DNA from: Nocardia blacklockiae
Lineage (GTDB): Bacteria; Actinomycetota; Actinomycetes; Mycobacteriales; Mycobacteriaceae
Length of the DNA stretch: 64,000 bases
Assembly (NCBI RefSeq): GCF_015477355.1
Contig: NZ_JADLRJ010000001.1
Span: 434,001 to 498,000, forward strand
Direction: 5' to 3'
A model generated the notes under the pieces. The model did no database searches, was not told the origin of the DNA, and saw only the letters and a list, made by a program, of their open reading frames with translations. This document shows positions 1 through 7,800 of this stretch, piece after piece. The first letter of the stretch is position 1. Each line of letters begins with the position of its first letter. The translations under genes and the position numbers were made by a program.

Positions 1-59
1 ACCCGTTCCAGCACATCCCAATTCCGCTGCGCCCGCGACGCCGGTAGCTGCCCGCTCAC
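1..59 (-). CDS. 5' end of an unidentified gene, cut by the window edge
   Basis: A GTG at 59 on the minus strand opens a frame without stops to the edge and would encode about 20 residues beginning MSGQLPAS. A purine-rich ribosome binding site (GAGGGAG) lies just upstream of the GTG. Too little is present to name a family. The supports are the binding site and the fact that the flanking stretch 60-199 carries no other gene. Confidence 0.4.
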   Translation of the reverse strand, partial: MSGQLPASRAQRNWDVLER

Positions 60-199
60 CCTTGCTCCCTCATCCGTCTCGGCCACACACCCTCGTCCAC
101 GAGCATCCGGGCCGATCCTTTCCACCTGGATAACGAACGCTTAACTCCCCGCGCCGGGATCCCCGCGCGGCTGTGAGAACGTTCACCGGGCGAGCGGGT

Positions 200-760
200 T
201 TACCGCCCGGGGCCGAGGTGGCGCTCGACGAGATCGGCGGCGAGCCGGAGCGGATCGGCGCCCGGGGCGACGAGCGCGAGGCTGCGGTTGGCGACCAGGA
301 CCGCCGTGCCGTGGACACCGACCCACAATTCGAGCGCGCGGCGGTCGGTGTCGCCGGGTGCGCAGGCGGCGACCAAATCGGTGAACTCGCGATAGAGCGG
401 CAGCGTTCGGTGACGCAGTCTTTCGCCCGAGCCCTCCAGTAGGTCGTGGCGGAACATCAGCGCGAACATCTCCGGGCGGGCGGCGGCGAAGCGGACGTAG
501 TCGGCGGTCATCCGCTCGACCCGGGCGCGCGGCGGCTGTCCGGCATGCGCCTCGAAACCGGCTCGCAGATCGGCGAATCCGCGCGCGGCGATCGCCGACA
601 GCAGCGCCGCGTGCGTCGGGAAGTACCGGCGGGGCGCGCCGTGCGAGACGCCCGCCCGCCGCGCGATCGACCGCAGGCCGAGCTGGGCGACGCCGGACTC
701 CTCCAGCAGCTCGACGCCGGCGGTCACCAGCCGATCGCGCAGCGGTTCCTCGATACCCAT
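200..760 (-). CDS. TetR/AcrR family transcriptional repressor
   Basis: Encodes 186 residues. The N-terminal helix-turn-helix includes GVSHGAPRRYFPTHAALL (roughly residues 30-50), the TetR DNA-contact region, followed by an all-helical ligand domain of the TetR_C_33 kind (GVHGTAVLVANRSL). The start is placed at ATG 760 rather than upstream because the upstream in-frame codons run toward the operator pair at 801-846. It is divergent from the acyltransferase at 868, so it most likely represses that gene and itself. The inducer is unknown. The family call is firm; the target is inferred from position. Confidence 0.9.
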   Translation of the reverse strand: MGIEEPLRDRLVTAGVELLEESGVAQLGLRSIARRAGVSHGAPRRYFPTHAALLSAIAARGFADLRAGFEAHAGQPPRARVERMTADYVRFAAARPEMFALMFRHDLLEGSGERLRHRTLPLYREFTDLVAACAPGDTDRRALELWVGVHGTAVLVANRSLALVAPGADPLRLAADLVERHLGPGR

Positions 761-800
761 GGCGACATTCTGGCGCACGCGCGGCACGATGCCCGGCAGC

Positions 801-846
801 TTGCGTAGACAGTGTCTACGCAGTCTGGTAGACACTGTCTACGCAA
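801..846. promoter_or_regulatory. Paired TetR operators in a divergent promoter
   Basis: Two 19-base arms (801-819 and 828-846) form a perfect inverted repeat around an 8-base spacer. Each arm contains a 15-base palindrome, GTAGACA-N-TGTCTAC. The element lies between the TetR gene (start 760) and the acyltransferase gene (start 868). It therefore looks like two binding sites for TetR dimers controlling both directions. Confidence 0.85.
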
Positions 847-867
847 CTCGTTCCGGAAAGGTCACCG

Positions 868-1533
868 ATGGCGTATCGGCTGTTGAAGTATGTGTTGATC
901 GGGCCGCTGCTGTGGCTGCTGGGCCGGCCGAAAGTGGAAGGCCTGCACCATGTCCCGCGCACCGGCCCGGTGATCGTGGCGGCCAACCACCTGGCCGCCA
1001 TCGACTCGCTGTACCTCGCGCTGGTGCTGCCCCGGCGGATCACCTTCCTCGCGAAGGACGAGTACTTCACCCGGCGCGGCTGGCGGGGCCGGATCGATCG
1101 CTGGGTGATGACCGCGACCGGTCAGGTAGCGGTGGACCGCTCCGGCGGCGCGGCCTCCACCGCGGCCCTGGACGCCGCCGTGCGCATCCTCGAGTCGGGC
1201 GGGGCCTGGGGCATCCACCCCGAGGGCACCCGCTCACCCGACGGCCGGGTCTACCGCGGCCGCACCGGCGCGATCCGGGTGGCGATGCGGACCGGGGCAC
1301 CGCTGGTCCCCGTGGCGCTCTCGGGCACCGACCGGGTGAACCGCCGCGGCCGCCGCCTGCTGCGCCCGGGCCGCGTGCGCATCGTCTTCGGCCGCCCGCG
1401 CACCTTCCCGCCCCTCGACCGCACCACCGTCCGCACCGAAACCGACGCCCTGATGACCGAACTCGCCCGCCGCTCCGGCCGCCACTACGTGGACCGCTAC
1501 GCCGCCCACTTCGACCGCACGCCGACACGCTGA
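868..1533 (+). CDS. 1-acyl-sn-glycerol-3-phosphate acyltransferase family protein
   Basis: 221 residues, PlsC/LPLAT family, usual length. It would transfer an acyl group to lysophosphatidate or a related lipid acceptor at the inner face of the membrane. The HX4D catalytic motif is visible as NHLAAID, and the second block as GIHPEGTRSPDG with the EGTR signature. The N-terminus is hydrophobic (YVLIGPLLWLLG). The ATG at 868 follows a GGAAAGG binding site. It is divergent from the TetR gene and behind the paired operator, so expression is probably inducible. The exact acyl acceptor cannot be told from sequence. Confidence 0.9.
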   Translation: MAYRLLKYVLIGPLLWLLGRPKVEGLHHVPRTGPVIVAANHLAAIDSLYLALVLPRRITFLAKDEYFTRRGWRGRIDRWVMTATGQVAVDRSGGAASTAALDAAVRILESGGAWGIHPEGTRSPDGRVYRGRTGAIRVAMRTGAPLVPVALSGTDRVNRRGRRLLRPGRVRIVFGRPRTFPPLDRTTVRTETDALMTELARRSGRHYVDRYAAHFDRTPTR

Positions 1534-1580
1534 CGCCCCCGCGGCTGCCCCGGGCTCCGAGCGCGAGCAGATTCGCGGCC

Positions 1581-1662
1581 CGGCCGTGTGCTGGCGGGTT
1601 CCCGGTCCGGCTGTGTGCTGGCGGGTTCTCGGGTCGGCCGTGCGCGCGTGGGCTCCCCGGGT
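1581..1662. repeat. Three degenerate 27-base tandem repeats
   Basis: Units begin at 1581, 1608 and 1635. Units one and two differ at only a few positions and share the core GTGTGCTGGCGGGTT; unit three is more diverged. The array lies in the 179-base gap between two convergent genes (1533 and 1713). No gene is supported in this gap. Confidence 0.6.
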
Positions 1663-1712
1663 CGGCCGAGCCGCCGCGGCCTGTCACGGCGGCCGAGGGC
1701 GGGCGGCCTGCG

Positions 1713-2318
1713 TCAGGTGCGGACGGCCGGGCGGTCGGGGTGGTCCCAGTTGACGAGTATGCCGGGCTCTTCGGGGGTTTCGCGGCGGTGCCGCAGCAGG
1801 GCGTCGACGGTGAAGGCGTCGGGCGGGGCGGTGCGGCGGCGCAGTGCGGCCTCGGACAGGCGCAGTTCGACGGTGAGGTCGAAGGCGAGGCCGCGGCCCA
1901 GGAGCATCGGCCCGGCGACGAACAGGACGGTGTCGGCCGCGGCGGGCACCGTGGCGGCGCGCGCGGAGCGGTCGGCGGCCTCGTCCCACAGCGCGGGCAG
2001 CCACCGGCGGCGCACCCGCAACCCTTGCAGCACTTCGCGTTCCACGCCCGCGTAGTCGAACCACGCGGTGCGGTAGGACGTTTCGTCCCGGCCGAATTCC
2101 AGGCGCAGCGAGGCCGGCCGGACGTAGTCGTGCAGGGCGACGACACCGGACGGGCGGCCCCGCGCGGGCAGCCGCCCGGCGAGCGCGCGGGCGAACGCGA
2201 CCGGCTCGGCCGCGTCCGCGCCGTCGATCGCGACGACCGCCGGTTCGGGCAGGCCCAGTGCGCGGTCGGTGACGAGATCGAGCAGGGCGTCGGCGGTGAT
2301 CGGCGCGTACGGGGGCAC
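1713..2318 (-). CDS. Uridine-kinase-like P-loop protein with degenerate Walker A
   Basis: 201 residues resembling the uridine kinase/phosphoribulokinase group found in actinobacteria: a central AIDGADAAEPVAFA segment, then the HDYVRPASLRLEFG and SYRTAWFDYAGVEREVL blocks and a C-terminal VNWDHPDRP tail. In the family the first segment is normally IDGxxGAGKTT. Here the GKT is replaced by EPV, so the phosphate-binding lysine is absent and ATP-dependent kinase activity is doubtful. The GTG at 2318 is the furthest start that keeps the family N-terminus. Convergent with the acyltransferase. Confidence 0.65.
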   Translation of the reverse strand: MPPYAPITADALLDLVTDRALGLPEPAVVAIDGADAAEPVAFARALAGRLPARGRPSGVVALHDYVRPASLRLEFGRDETSYRTAWFDYAGVEREVLQGLRVRRRWLPALWDEAADRSARAATVPAAADTVLFVAGPMLLGRGLAFDLTVELRLSEAALRRRTAPPDAFTVDALLRHRRETPEEPGILVNWDHPDRPAVRT

Positions 2319-2436
2319 CGGACCATGATGCCCGCGCGGCCGCGCCCGAGACGCGGGTCACCACGCGGCGAGCCGGGCGTCGCCGGAGGTTCGCCATTGT
2401 TTAACCTGATCGGGTTCATTCCCGGAAGGACGGTTG

Positions 2437-3258
2437 ATGGCGACGATCGAAGAGGCCCTCGAGATCGAGCGGCTCGAGCGGGACATCTTCCGCGGCGCGT
2501 CCACGAAGACCCAGCTGCCGCGCACCTTCGGCGGCCAGGTCGCCGGACAGGCGCTGGTCTCGGCGGTGCGCACGGTCGAGCCGTCGTACCAGGTGCACTC
2601 GCTGCACGGCTACTTCCTGCGCCCGGGCAACCCGCAGGAGCGCACGGTGTACCTGGTCGAGCGCATCCGCGACGGGCGATCGTTCTGCACCCGCCGCGTC
2701 ACCGGCGTGCAGAACGGCGAGGCCATCTTCACCATGTCGGCGTCGTTCCACAGCGGCGACGAGGGGCCCGAGCATCAGGACGAGATGCCGGAAGTGCCTG
2801 CGCCGCACGATCTTCCGGACGCCCGCACGTCGATGAGCCCGGAACGCCTGTGGGCCATGCGGGAGTGGGAGCACTGGGACATCCGCACCATCCCGCAGGA
2901 GCGGGTGGCGCGCCGCGACGGCCTGGCCGCCCAGCAGCAGGTGTGGTTCCGCTACCGGCACTCGCTGCCCGACGACCCGCTGTTCCACGTGTGCACGCTG
3001 GCCTATATGAGCGATATGACCCTGCTCGGCTCGTCGAAGGTCATCCACCCGGACGAACCGACCCAGAACGCGTCGCTGGACCACGCCATGTGGTTCCTGC
3101 GTCCCTTCCGCGCCGACGACTGGCTGCTCTACGACCAGGACTCGCCCTCGGCCGGCTTCGGGCGCGCGCTGACCGGCGGCCGGATCTTCAACCAGGACGG
3201 CCAGCTCGTCGCTGCGGTCGTGCAGGAGGGCCTGATCCGCAAGCTGCGCGAGGCCTGA
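2437..3258 (+). CDS. tesB: Acyl-CoA thioesterase II
   Basis: 273 residues, double-hotdog TesB family, hydrolysing acyl-CoA to free fatty acid and CoA. The N-terminal hotdog carries RTFGGQVAGQAL and the HSLHGYFLRPG block; the C-terminal hotdog carries the NASLDHAMWFLRPFRADDWLLYDQDSP block with the catalytic Asp region. ATG 2437 is chosen over the TTG three bases upstream because GGAAGGA sits 8 bases before it. In M. tuberculosis tesB2 lies beside pdxS and pdxT; here pdxT is 6.5 kb downstream, so the block has been split by insertions. Confidence 0.95.
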   Translation: MATIEEALEIERLERDIFRGASTKTQLPRTFGGQVAGQALVSAVRTVEPSYQVHSLHGYFLRPGNPQERTVYLVERIRDGRSFCTRRVTGVQNGEAIFTMSASFHSGDEGPEHQDEMPEVPAPHDLPDARTSMSPERLWAMREWEHWDIRTIPQERVARRDGLAAQQQVWFRYRHSLPDDPLFHVCTLAYMSDMTLLGSSKVIHPDEPTQNASLDHAMWFLRPFRADDWLLYDQDSPSAGFGRALTGGRIFNQDGQLVAAVVQEGLIRKLREA

Positions 3259-3421
3259 GGCGCCGGCGGCACGTCGTTTGCGGGCGGCCACCTCGGGTAG
3301 CCATTCAATAGCTGGCGTGCTGCCGACGCGCGTGGACACAGGTCACGCATCCGGCCCACGCCGTGCGGTACGTCCATGCTGGGCGCGGCAACCGGCCCCT
3401 CGTCGACGGGAGGAGGGTGCG

Positions 3422-4069
3422 ATGGTCGATGTGTTCGTCGTCGACGACCACGAGATCGTCCGGCGCGGGCTGCGCGACATCATCGACGAGGCCCCCGGGC
3501 TCACCTTCGTCGGCGAGGCGGCCGACTGCGCCGCGGCGCGGGCGCGGGTGCCGGCCGTACATCCCGACGTCGTGGTGCTGGACTACCGGCTGCCCGACGG
3601 CCACGGCGACGACCTGTGCCGGGACCTGCTGGCCGCGACGCCGGGCGTGCGCTGCCTGATGCTCACCGCCTTCGCCGACGAGCCGTCCATGATCGGGGCG
3701 GTGCTCGCCGGCGCGGACGGCTACCTGGTCAAGGATGTGCGCGGGCCGGAACTGGTCGCGGCCATCCGGGAGATCGCGGCGGGCCGGTCGCTGCTGGATC
3801 CGCGCGCCACGGCCGCGGTGGTGGCGGCGCTGCGCGCCCAGGCCGACCTGCGGGACGGGCCGCTGAGCGACCTCACCGACCGCGAGCGGACCGTGCTCGG
3901 GCTGCTCGGCCGCGGGCTGACCAACCGGCAGATCGCGCAGCGAATGTATCTGTCGGAGAAGACCGTTCGCAATTACGTGTCCCGGGTGCTGCGCAAACTC
4001 GACGTGCAGGGCCGCACCGAGGCCGCCGTGCTCGCGGCCCGGATGGGCCTGAGCCGGGCCGGCGGGTGA
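3422..4069 (+). CDS. DosR/DevR-like NarL-family response regulator
   Basis: 215 residues. The receiver domain has the acidic pair D8-D9, phosphoacceptor D54 (VVLDYRLPDG), T82 and K104 (LVKD). These are the same residue numbers as in M. tuberculosis DosR. The C-terminal LuxR helix-turn-helix includes LTDRERTVLGLL and SEKTVRNYVSRVLRKL, again closely DosR-like. The ATG follows a GGGAGGAGGG binding site. The next gene is an Acg-type nitroreductase preceded by a DosR-type box, which supports assignment to the hypoxia/nitric-oxide dormancy regulon. No DosS/DosT-type kinase is encoded nearby. Confidence 0.85.
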   Translation: MVDVFVVDDHEIVRRGLRDIIDEAPGLTFVGEAADCAAARARVPAVHPDVVVLDYRLPDGHGDDLCRDLLAATPGVRCLMLTAFADEPSMIGAVLAGADGYLVKDVRGPELVAAIREIAAGRSLLDPRATAAVVAALRAQADLRDGPLSDLTDRERTVLGLLGRGLTNRQIAQRMYLSEKTVRNYVSRVLRKLDVQGRTEAAVLAARMGLSRAGG

Positions 4070-5038
4070 TCAGCGGTCGAGGACGTCGGCGACGGCGCGG
4101 CGCGGGGTGGTCGGCAGCGGGGCGGTGTTGCTCGGCACCCAGCCGATCCGCACCATCGTCTGCGGGAACGCGCAGTCGTGCAGGACCGCGTGCCGGATGT
4201 CGCGGCGCAGGTCGGGCATGCCGAGCGGCTCGGTCTGGATACAGGTCGACAGGCCCAGGTCGGTGGCGGTGAGCAGCAGTTCGCTGGTCGCCTCGCCGGC
4301 GGAGAGCTGGAAGCGGCGGTCGTCGCCGGCGGTGCAGACGACCAGCCACTCCGCGGCGTCGGAGCTGCCCGTGGCGTCGGCGAGTTCCGGATCGGCGAAC
4401 AGGCGGCTCGGGATCTCGTCGCCGGGCCGCGGCGGGGGCGTGTTGCGCGACGGGACGCCGTCGGGGCCGCCGTGCCGTCCGCTCCACGCCACCAGCTCCC
4501 GCAGGTACGCAGGATCGTCGGCGTGCCGGGTCGCGGCGCACCGGACCGAATCGGCCAGCCGCTCGCGCAGGGTGGCCGGGACGTGCCGCGCGGCCGCGCC
4601 GTACCGGTTGGCCCGTGAGGACACCGTCCGGATGTAGCCGTAGGGGACGCGGATGTCGGCGTAGCGGCGGCGGTCGCTCTGGCGCAGCAGGATCGCGGCG
4701 GTCATCTCGATGTCGGCGTCCGTCGGCTGCCGCGGTGTCGTGGTGATCGCCGCCAGCAGCTCGGGGCGGTCGGGATCGGGGAGTTTGGTCACTGTGGGCG
4801 TCCAGCCGAGGCCCGTCAGCGCGACCCGCATATGGTGCAGCGCCGCACCGCAACTGACCACCAGGGCACGTCCCACCGGGTCGGTGCAGGGGAGGTGGCG
4901 GTCGCTGTCGGCGTACAACTCGAGCCGGTCGGCGGCGATCCGCCAGCGCCAAGGCTGGGTGTTGTGCACCGAGGGTGCTCGGACCGCCATGCCCAGGGCG
5001 ATGTCGAGGGTTTCGTCGTCCGGCAGCGCATCGGCCAT
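4070..5038 (-). CDS. Acg-family nitroreductase-fold protein
   Basis: 322 residues of the Acg group (M. tuberculosis Rv2032-like), a tandem nitroreductase fold that binds flavin. Seen features: the N-terminal APSVHNTQPWRWRI block typical of the group, and a second half with LSAGEATSELLLTATDLGLSTCIQTEPLG and a terminal MVRIGW block. In mycobacteria Acg belongs to the DosR regulon and is not a conventional nitroreductase. The start at ATG 5038 has GGAAGGA upstream. It is convergent with the DosR-like gene (tail to tail, no gap), and a DosR box lies 74 bases before its start. Confidence 0.85.
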   Translation of the reverse strand: MADALPDDETLDIALGMAVRAPSVHNTQPWRWRIAADRLELYADSDRHLPCTDPVGRALVVSCGAALHHMRVALTGLGWTPTVTKLPDPDRPELLAAITTTPRQPTDADIEMTAAILLRQSDRRRYADIRVPYGYIRTVSSRANRYGAAARHVPATLRERLADSVRCAATRHADDPAYLRELVAWSGRHGGPDGVPSRNTPPPRPGDEIPSRLFADPELADATGSSDAAEWLVVCTAGDDRRFQLSAGEATSELLLTATDLGLSTCIQTEPLGMPDLRRDIRHAVLHDCAFPQTMVRIGWVPSNTAPLPTTPRRAVADVLDR

Positions 5039-5111
5039 GCTTCGGAGCGTCCTTCCCGATCGAATTGTCGACTCACCGACCAGCGTGCCCGCCGCCGGGG
5101 ACGCGGGCAGT

Positions 5112-5125
5112 GGGACGAAGGTCCC
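5112..5125 (-). promoter_or_regulatory. DosR-type binding box upstream of the Acg gene
   Basis: GGGACGAAGGTCCC matches the known DosR consensus core GGGAC-N4-GTCCC, with correct spacing and complete half sites. It is centred about 80 bases before the Acg start. A weak -10-like GACAAT (5064-5069, minus strand) would put the box centre near -60. It lies downstream of the GAP-family gene, so it serves only the Acg gene. Confidence 0.8.
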
Positions 5126-5151
5126 CGAAAGCCGGGCCGGCGCGCCCACGG

Positions 5152-5847
5152 TCAGCCGCCCGCGAGTCCGCCGAGCGCGCCCCGGGCGAGCACGATGCCC
5201 GCGATCGCCAGCGCCCACCCGGTGGCGCTGTCGGCATGGCGCGTGAGGAACCCGTCGATCCGGGTGAGCAGCGGTTCGATGGTCGAATGCAGCAGGGTGC
5301 GCCCGGCGGTCAGCAGCAGCGCGGGCGCGATCATGACCGCGCAGTACCCGGCCAGCAGCGCGACCGCCGGGCCCGCCGCGACGTGCTCGGACACCAGCAG
5401 CCCGATCGCCGCGAGATAGGGCACCATCGACACGGCTTCCAGCGCACCCGCGCCGATCGCGAGCGCCGCCAGCCCCGCGGCCGAGGACTGCCGTCGCAGC
5501 GTGCGGGCGCGCCAGGCGGCGGTCCGGTCGGGTTCGCCGCGGGCCCGGCGCTTCTTCGAGTCGAAGCGCCAGGACACCGCGAACAGCGCGACGCCGAGCA
5601 GCAACTGCGGCACCAGGACCACGGGACTGTGCGCGAGCGCGCCGAACCGGTCGAGTCCCGCGCCCGCGAGCGTCAGCAGCAGCACGCCCAGCGCGAAATA
5701 GAAGACCGCGATGGCGGCCAGGTAGCACAGCAGCCGCCGCGCGGGTGGCCGCTCGGGAGCCAGCAGCAGCCAGATCGGGACGACTAGGGTGCCGATGCTG
5801 GTGCTGTCGACCAGCGCCAGGCCGACCAGGGCCGGAATCAGAATCAC
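5152..5847 (-). CDS. GAP-family (Sap-like) polytopic membrane protein
   Basis: 231 residues, six predicted membrane segments, beginning ILIPALVGLALVDSTSIGTLVVPIWLLL, which is characteristic of the mycobacterial GAP/Sap family linked to transport or surface placement of peptidoglycolipids and sulfolipids. A basic cytoplasmic loop (RFDSKKRRARGEPDR) separates the two halves. The GTG at 5847 gives the family N-terminus. It runs in the same direction as the Acg gene downstream, separated by 113 bases that contain the DosR box. The exported lipid is not known. Confidence 0.8.
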   Translation of the reverse strand: MILIPALVGLALVDSTSIGTLVVPIWLLLAPERPPARRLLCYLAAIAVFYFALGVLLLTLAGAGLDRFGALAHSPVVLVPQLLLGVALFAVSWRFDSKKRRARGEPDRTAAWRARTLRRQSSAAGLAALAIGAGALEAVSMVPYLAAIGLLVSEHVAAGPAVALLAGYCAVMIAPALLLTAGRTLLHSTIEPLLTRIDGFLTRHADSATGWALAIAGIVLARGALGGLAGG

Positions 5848-5956
5848 GCTGCCAGCGTCGCGTGCGCGGGCCGGGCACGGCGTCGGCTGTCGGATCGATC
5901 GCCGGTCATCACTTCGGCGGACCCGGGCGCGGGCCCGGCTGTGCTGTGATGGTGCG

Positions 5957-7147
5957 ATGCGGCACTGGGACTCCTTGTCGGCCACCGCGAAGGACGCGGC
6001 GGTCGCGTTGTTCGCGTTCGCCGTCGGCGCGGTGCTGTACGTGTCGGGCCTGTATCCGATGACGGGCCCGAGCGCGACACCGCTGGCCGCGCGGTTCGGG
6101 CTGCTGGCGCTGCTGTGCGCGGCGTCGCTGCTGCGGCGGCGGGCGCCCCTGATGGCGCTGGTGCTCGGAATCGTCCCGGTGGCAATAGATTTCGCGCTCG
6201 GTCCCACGGTGCCGGTGTGGCTCGTCTACTCGGATCTGATCTACGCCGCGTGCCTGTACGGCAGCCGCCGGCTCGCGCGCGCCGTCGCGATCGGGTGCGC
6301 CGCGGTGTCGGCGGCGCTCGCGCTCGTCGTACTGGTGGTGACCGGGAGCTGGCAGGCCGCGGCGGTGGTCGTCGCCGCGGCCGCGGTCTTCGCCGGGATG
6401 TCGGTGTGGTGGGCGCTGGCGGTGCGTCACCACAAGGAGCTGGCCGCCGCCGAACGGACCCGGGCGCAGGCGCTGACGCTGGTCGCCGACCTCGATCGGC
6501 GCGCCGCCATCGCCGACGAGCGCCGGACCATGGCCCGCGACCTGCACGACGTGATCGCCGGGCACCTGTCCGCCATCGCCCTGCAGTCCGAGGCCGCGCT
6601 GGGCGTGCTGGCGCGCACCGATCCCGACGCCGCCGTCACCGGGATTCTCGGCTCGATCCGGGCCAACAGCGTCAGCGCGCTGCAGGAGATGCGCACCATG
6701 ATCGGGCTGCTGCGCGACGACGGCGGCGCGGACGGCGCGGCCGCACCCCGCGGCCTGGCCCAGCTCCCACTGCTCGCGGACGCGGCGCGCGCCGCCGGAA
6801 CCGTGGTGCGAGTGCGGGATTCGCGTGCCGAGGTGACGCTGCCGAGCGCGGTGGACCAGGCCGCCTACCGAATCCTGCAGGAGGCGTTGACGAATGCGAT
6901 GAAGCACGCGCCGGGCCGCGACGTCGACATCACGGTCGCCGCCGGGCCGGACGCGGTGGACCTCGCGGTCCGCAACCGCCTGCCGCCCACACCGGGCGGC
7001 GGCGAGTCGGGGCACGCCCCGCGCGGGCTGCTCAACATGCACGAGCGCGCCGCGGCGCTCGGCGGAAGTTTCCGCGCCGGAACCGATTCCGCCGACTGGG
7101 TGGTCACCGCCCGGCTGCCGATCCGCGACACACCGGAGGTGGTATGA
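5957..7147 (+). CDS. Sensor histidine kinase, NarL/DesK type (HisKA_3)
   Basis: 396 residues. The first ~155 residues form about four to five membrane segments. The H-box MARDLHDVIAGHLSAIALQSEAA follows with its phosphoacceptor His, then a HATPase_c domain with the N-box EALTNAMKHAPGRDV and a G-box (GHAPRGLLNMHERAAALGG). No PAS or GAF sensor domain is visible, so sensing is probably through the membrane part. The stop overlaps the start of the response regulator (ATGA), so the pair is one operon. The signal cannot be told from sequence. Confidence 0.92.
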   Translation: MRHWDSLSATAKDAAVALFAFAVGAVLYVSGLYPMTGPSATPLAARFGLLALLCAASLLRRRAPLMALVLGIVPVAIDFALGPTVPVWLVYSDLIYAACLYGSRRLARAVAIGCAAVSAALALVVLVVTGSWQAAAVVVAAAAVFAGMSVWWALAVRHHKELAAAERTRAQALTLVADLDRRAAIADERRTMARDLHDVIAGHLSAIALQSEAALGVLARTDPDAAVTGILGSIRANSVSALQEMRTMIGLLRDDGGADGAAAPRGLAQLPLLADAARAAGTVVRVRDSRAEVTLPSAVDQAAYRILQEALTNAMKHAPGRDVDITVAAGPDAVDLAVRNRLPPTPGGGESGHAPRGLLNMHERAAALGGSFRAGTDSADWVVTARLPIRDTPEVV

Positions 7148-7800
7148 CGATTCGGGTGCTCATCGCCGACGACCACGGCGCGATCCGGGCCGGGCTGCGG
7201 ATGATCCTCGACGCCGCCGACGACATCGAGGTGGTCGGCGAGGCCGCCGACGGCGACGTCGCGGTCGCCCAGGCCCGCGCGCTGCGCCCGGACGTGGTGC
7301 TGATGGACGTGCGCATGCCCGGCGTGGACGGGATCACCGCCACCGCGCAGATCACCGCCGAGGGTCTGGCGGGCGTGCTCGTCCTCACCACCTTCGACCT
7401 GGACGAGTACGTGTTCCGGACGCTGCGGGCCGGGGCGTCGGGCTTCCTGCTCAAATCGGTGTCCAGCGGGGCGCTGATCGCCGCCGTCCGGTCGGTGGCG
7501 GCCGGGGACGGGGTCCTCGCCCCGGAGGTGACCCGCGCGGTGATCACCGCCTTCGCCACCACCGGCCCGCCCGCCGAGCCGAAACCCGATCTCCTCGCCG
7601 GACTCACCGACCGCGAACGCGAGGTGCTGGGCTGCCTGGGCGAGGGCCTTTCCAACGCCCAGATCGCGGTGCGGCTCCACATCGGCGAGACCACCGTGAA
7701 GACGCACGTCTCCCGGGTGCTCACGAAACTCGGTGTGCAGTCGCGGGTGCAGGCCGCGATCCTCGCGCGCGAGGCCGGATACCCGAGCGGCGCTTCGTGA
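7144..7800 (+). CDS. NarL/LuxR-family response regulator
   Basis: 218 residues. The receiver has IADDHGAIRAGLRMIL, the phosphoacceptor in VVLMDVRMPG, and a conserved Lys in FLLKSV. The C-terminal LuxR helix-turn-helix contains LTDREREVLGCLGEGLSNAQIAVRLHIGETTVKTHVSRVLTKL. It overlaps the kinase gene by four bases and is its partner. The target genes are unknown; the convergent transporter gene downstream begins its stop codon one base after this gene. Confidence 0.93.
   Translation: MTIRVLIADDHGAIRAGLRMILDAADDIEVVGEAADGDVAVAQARALRPDVVLMDVRMPGVDGITATAQITAEGLAGVLVLTTFDLDEYVFRTLRAGASGFLLKSVSSGALIAAVRSVAAGDGVLAPEVTRAVITAFATTGPPAEPKPDLLAGLTDREREVLGCLGEGLSNAQIAVRLHIGETTVKTHVSRVLTKLGVQSRVQAAILAREAGYPSGAS

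Noticed and set aside
759-3311. An 850-codon forward frame across the acyltransferase and thioesterase region
   Set aside because: It overlaps two recognised genes in another frame and reads as Pro/Arg-rich shadow.
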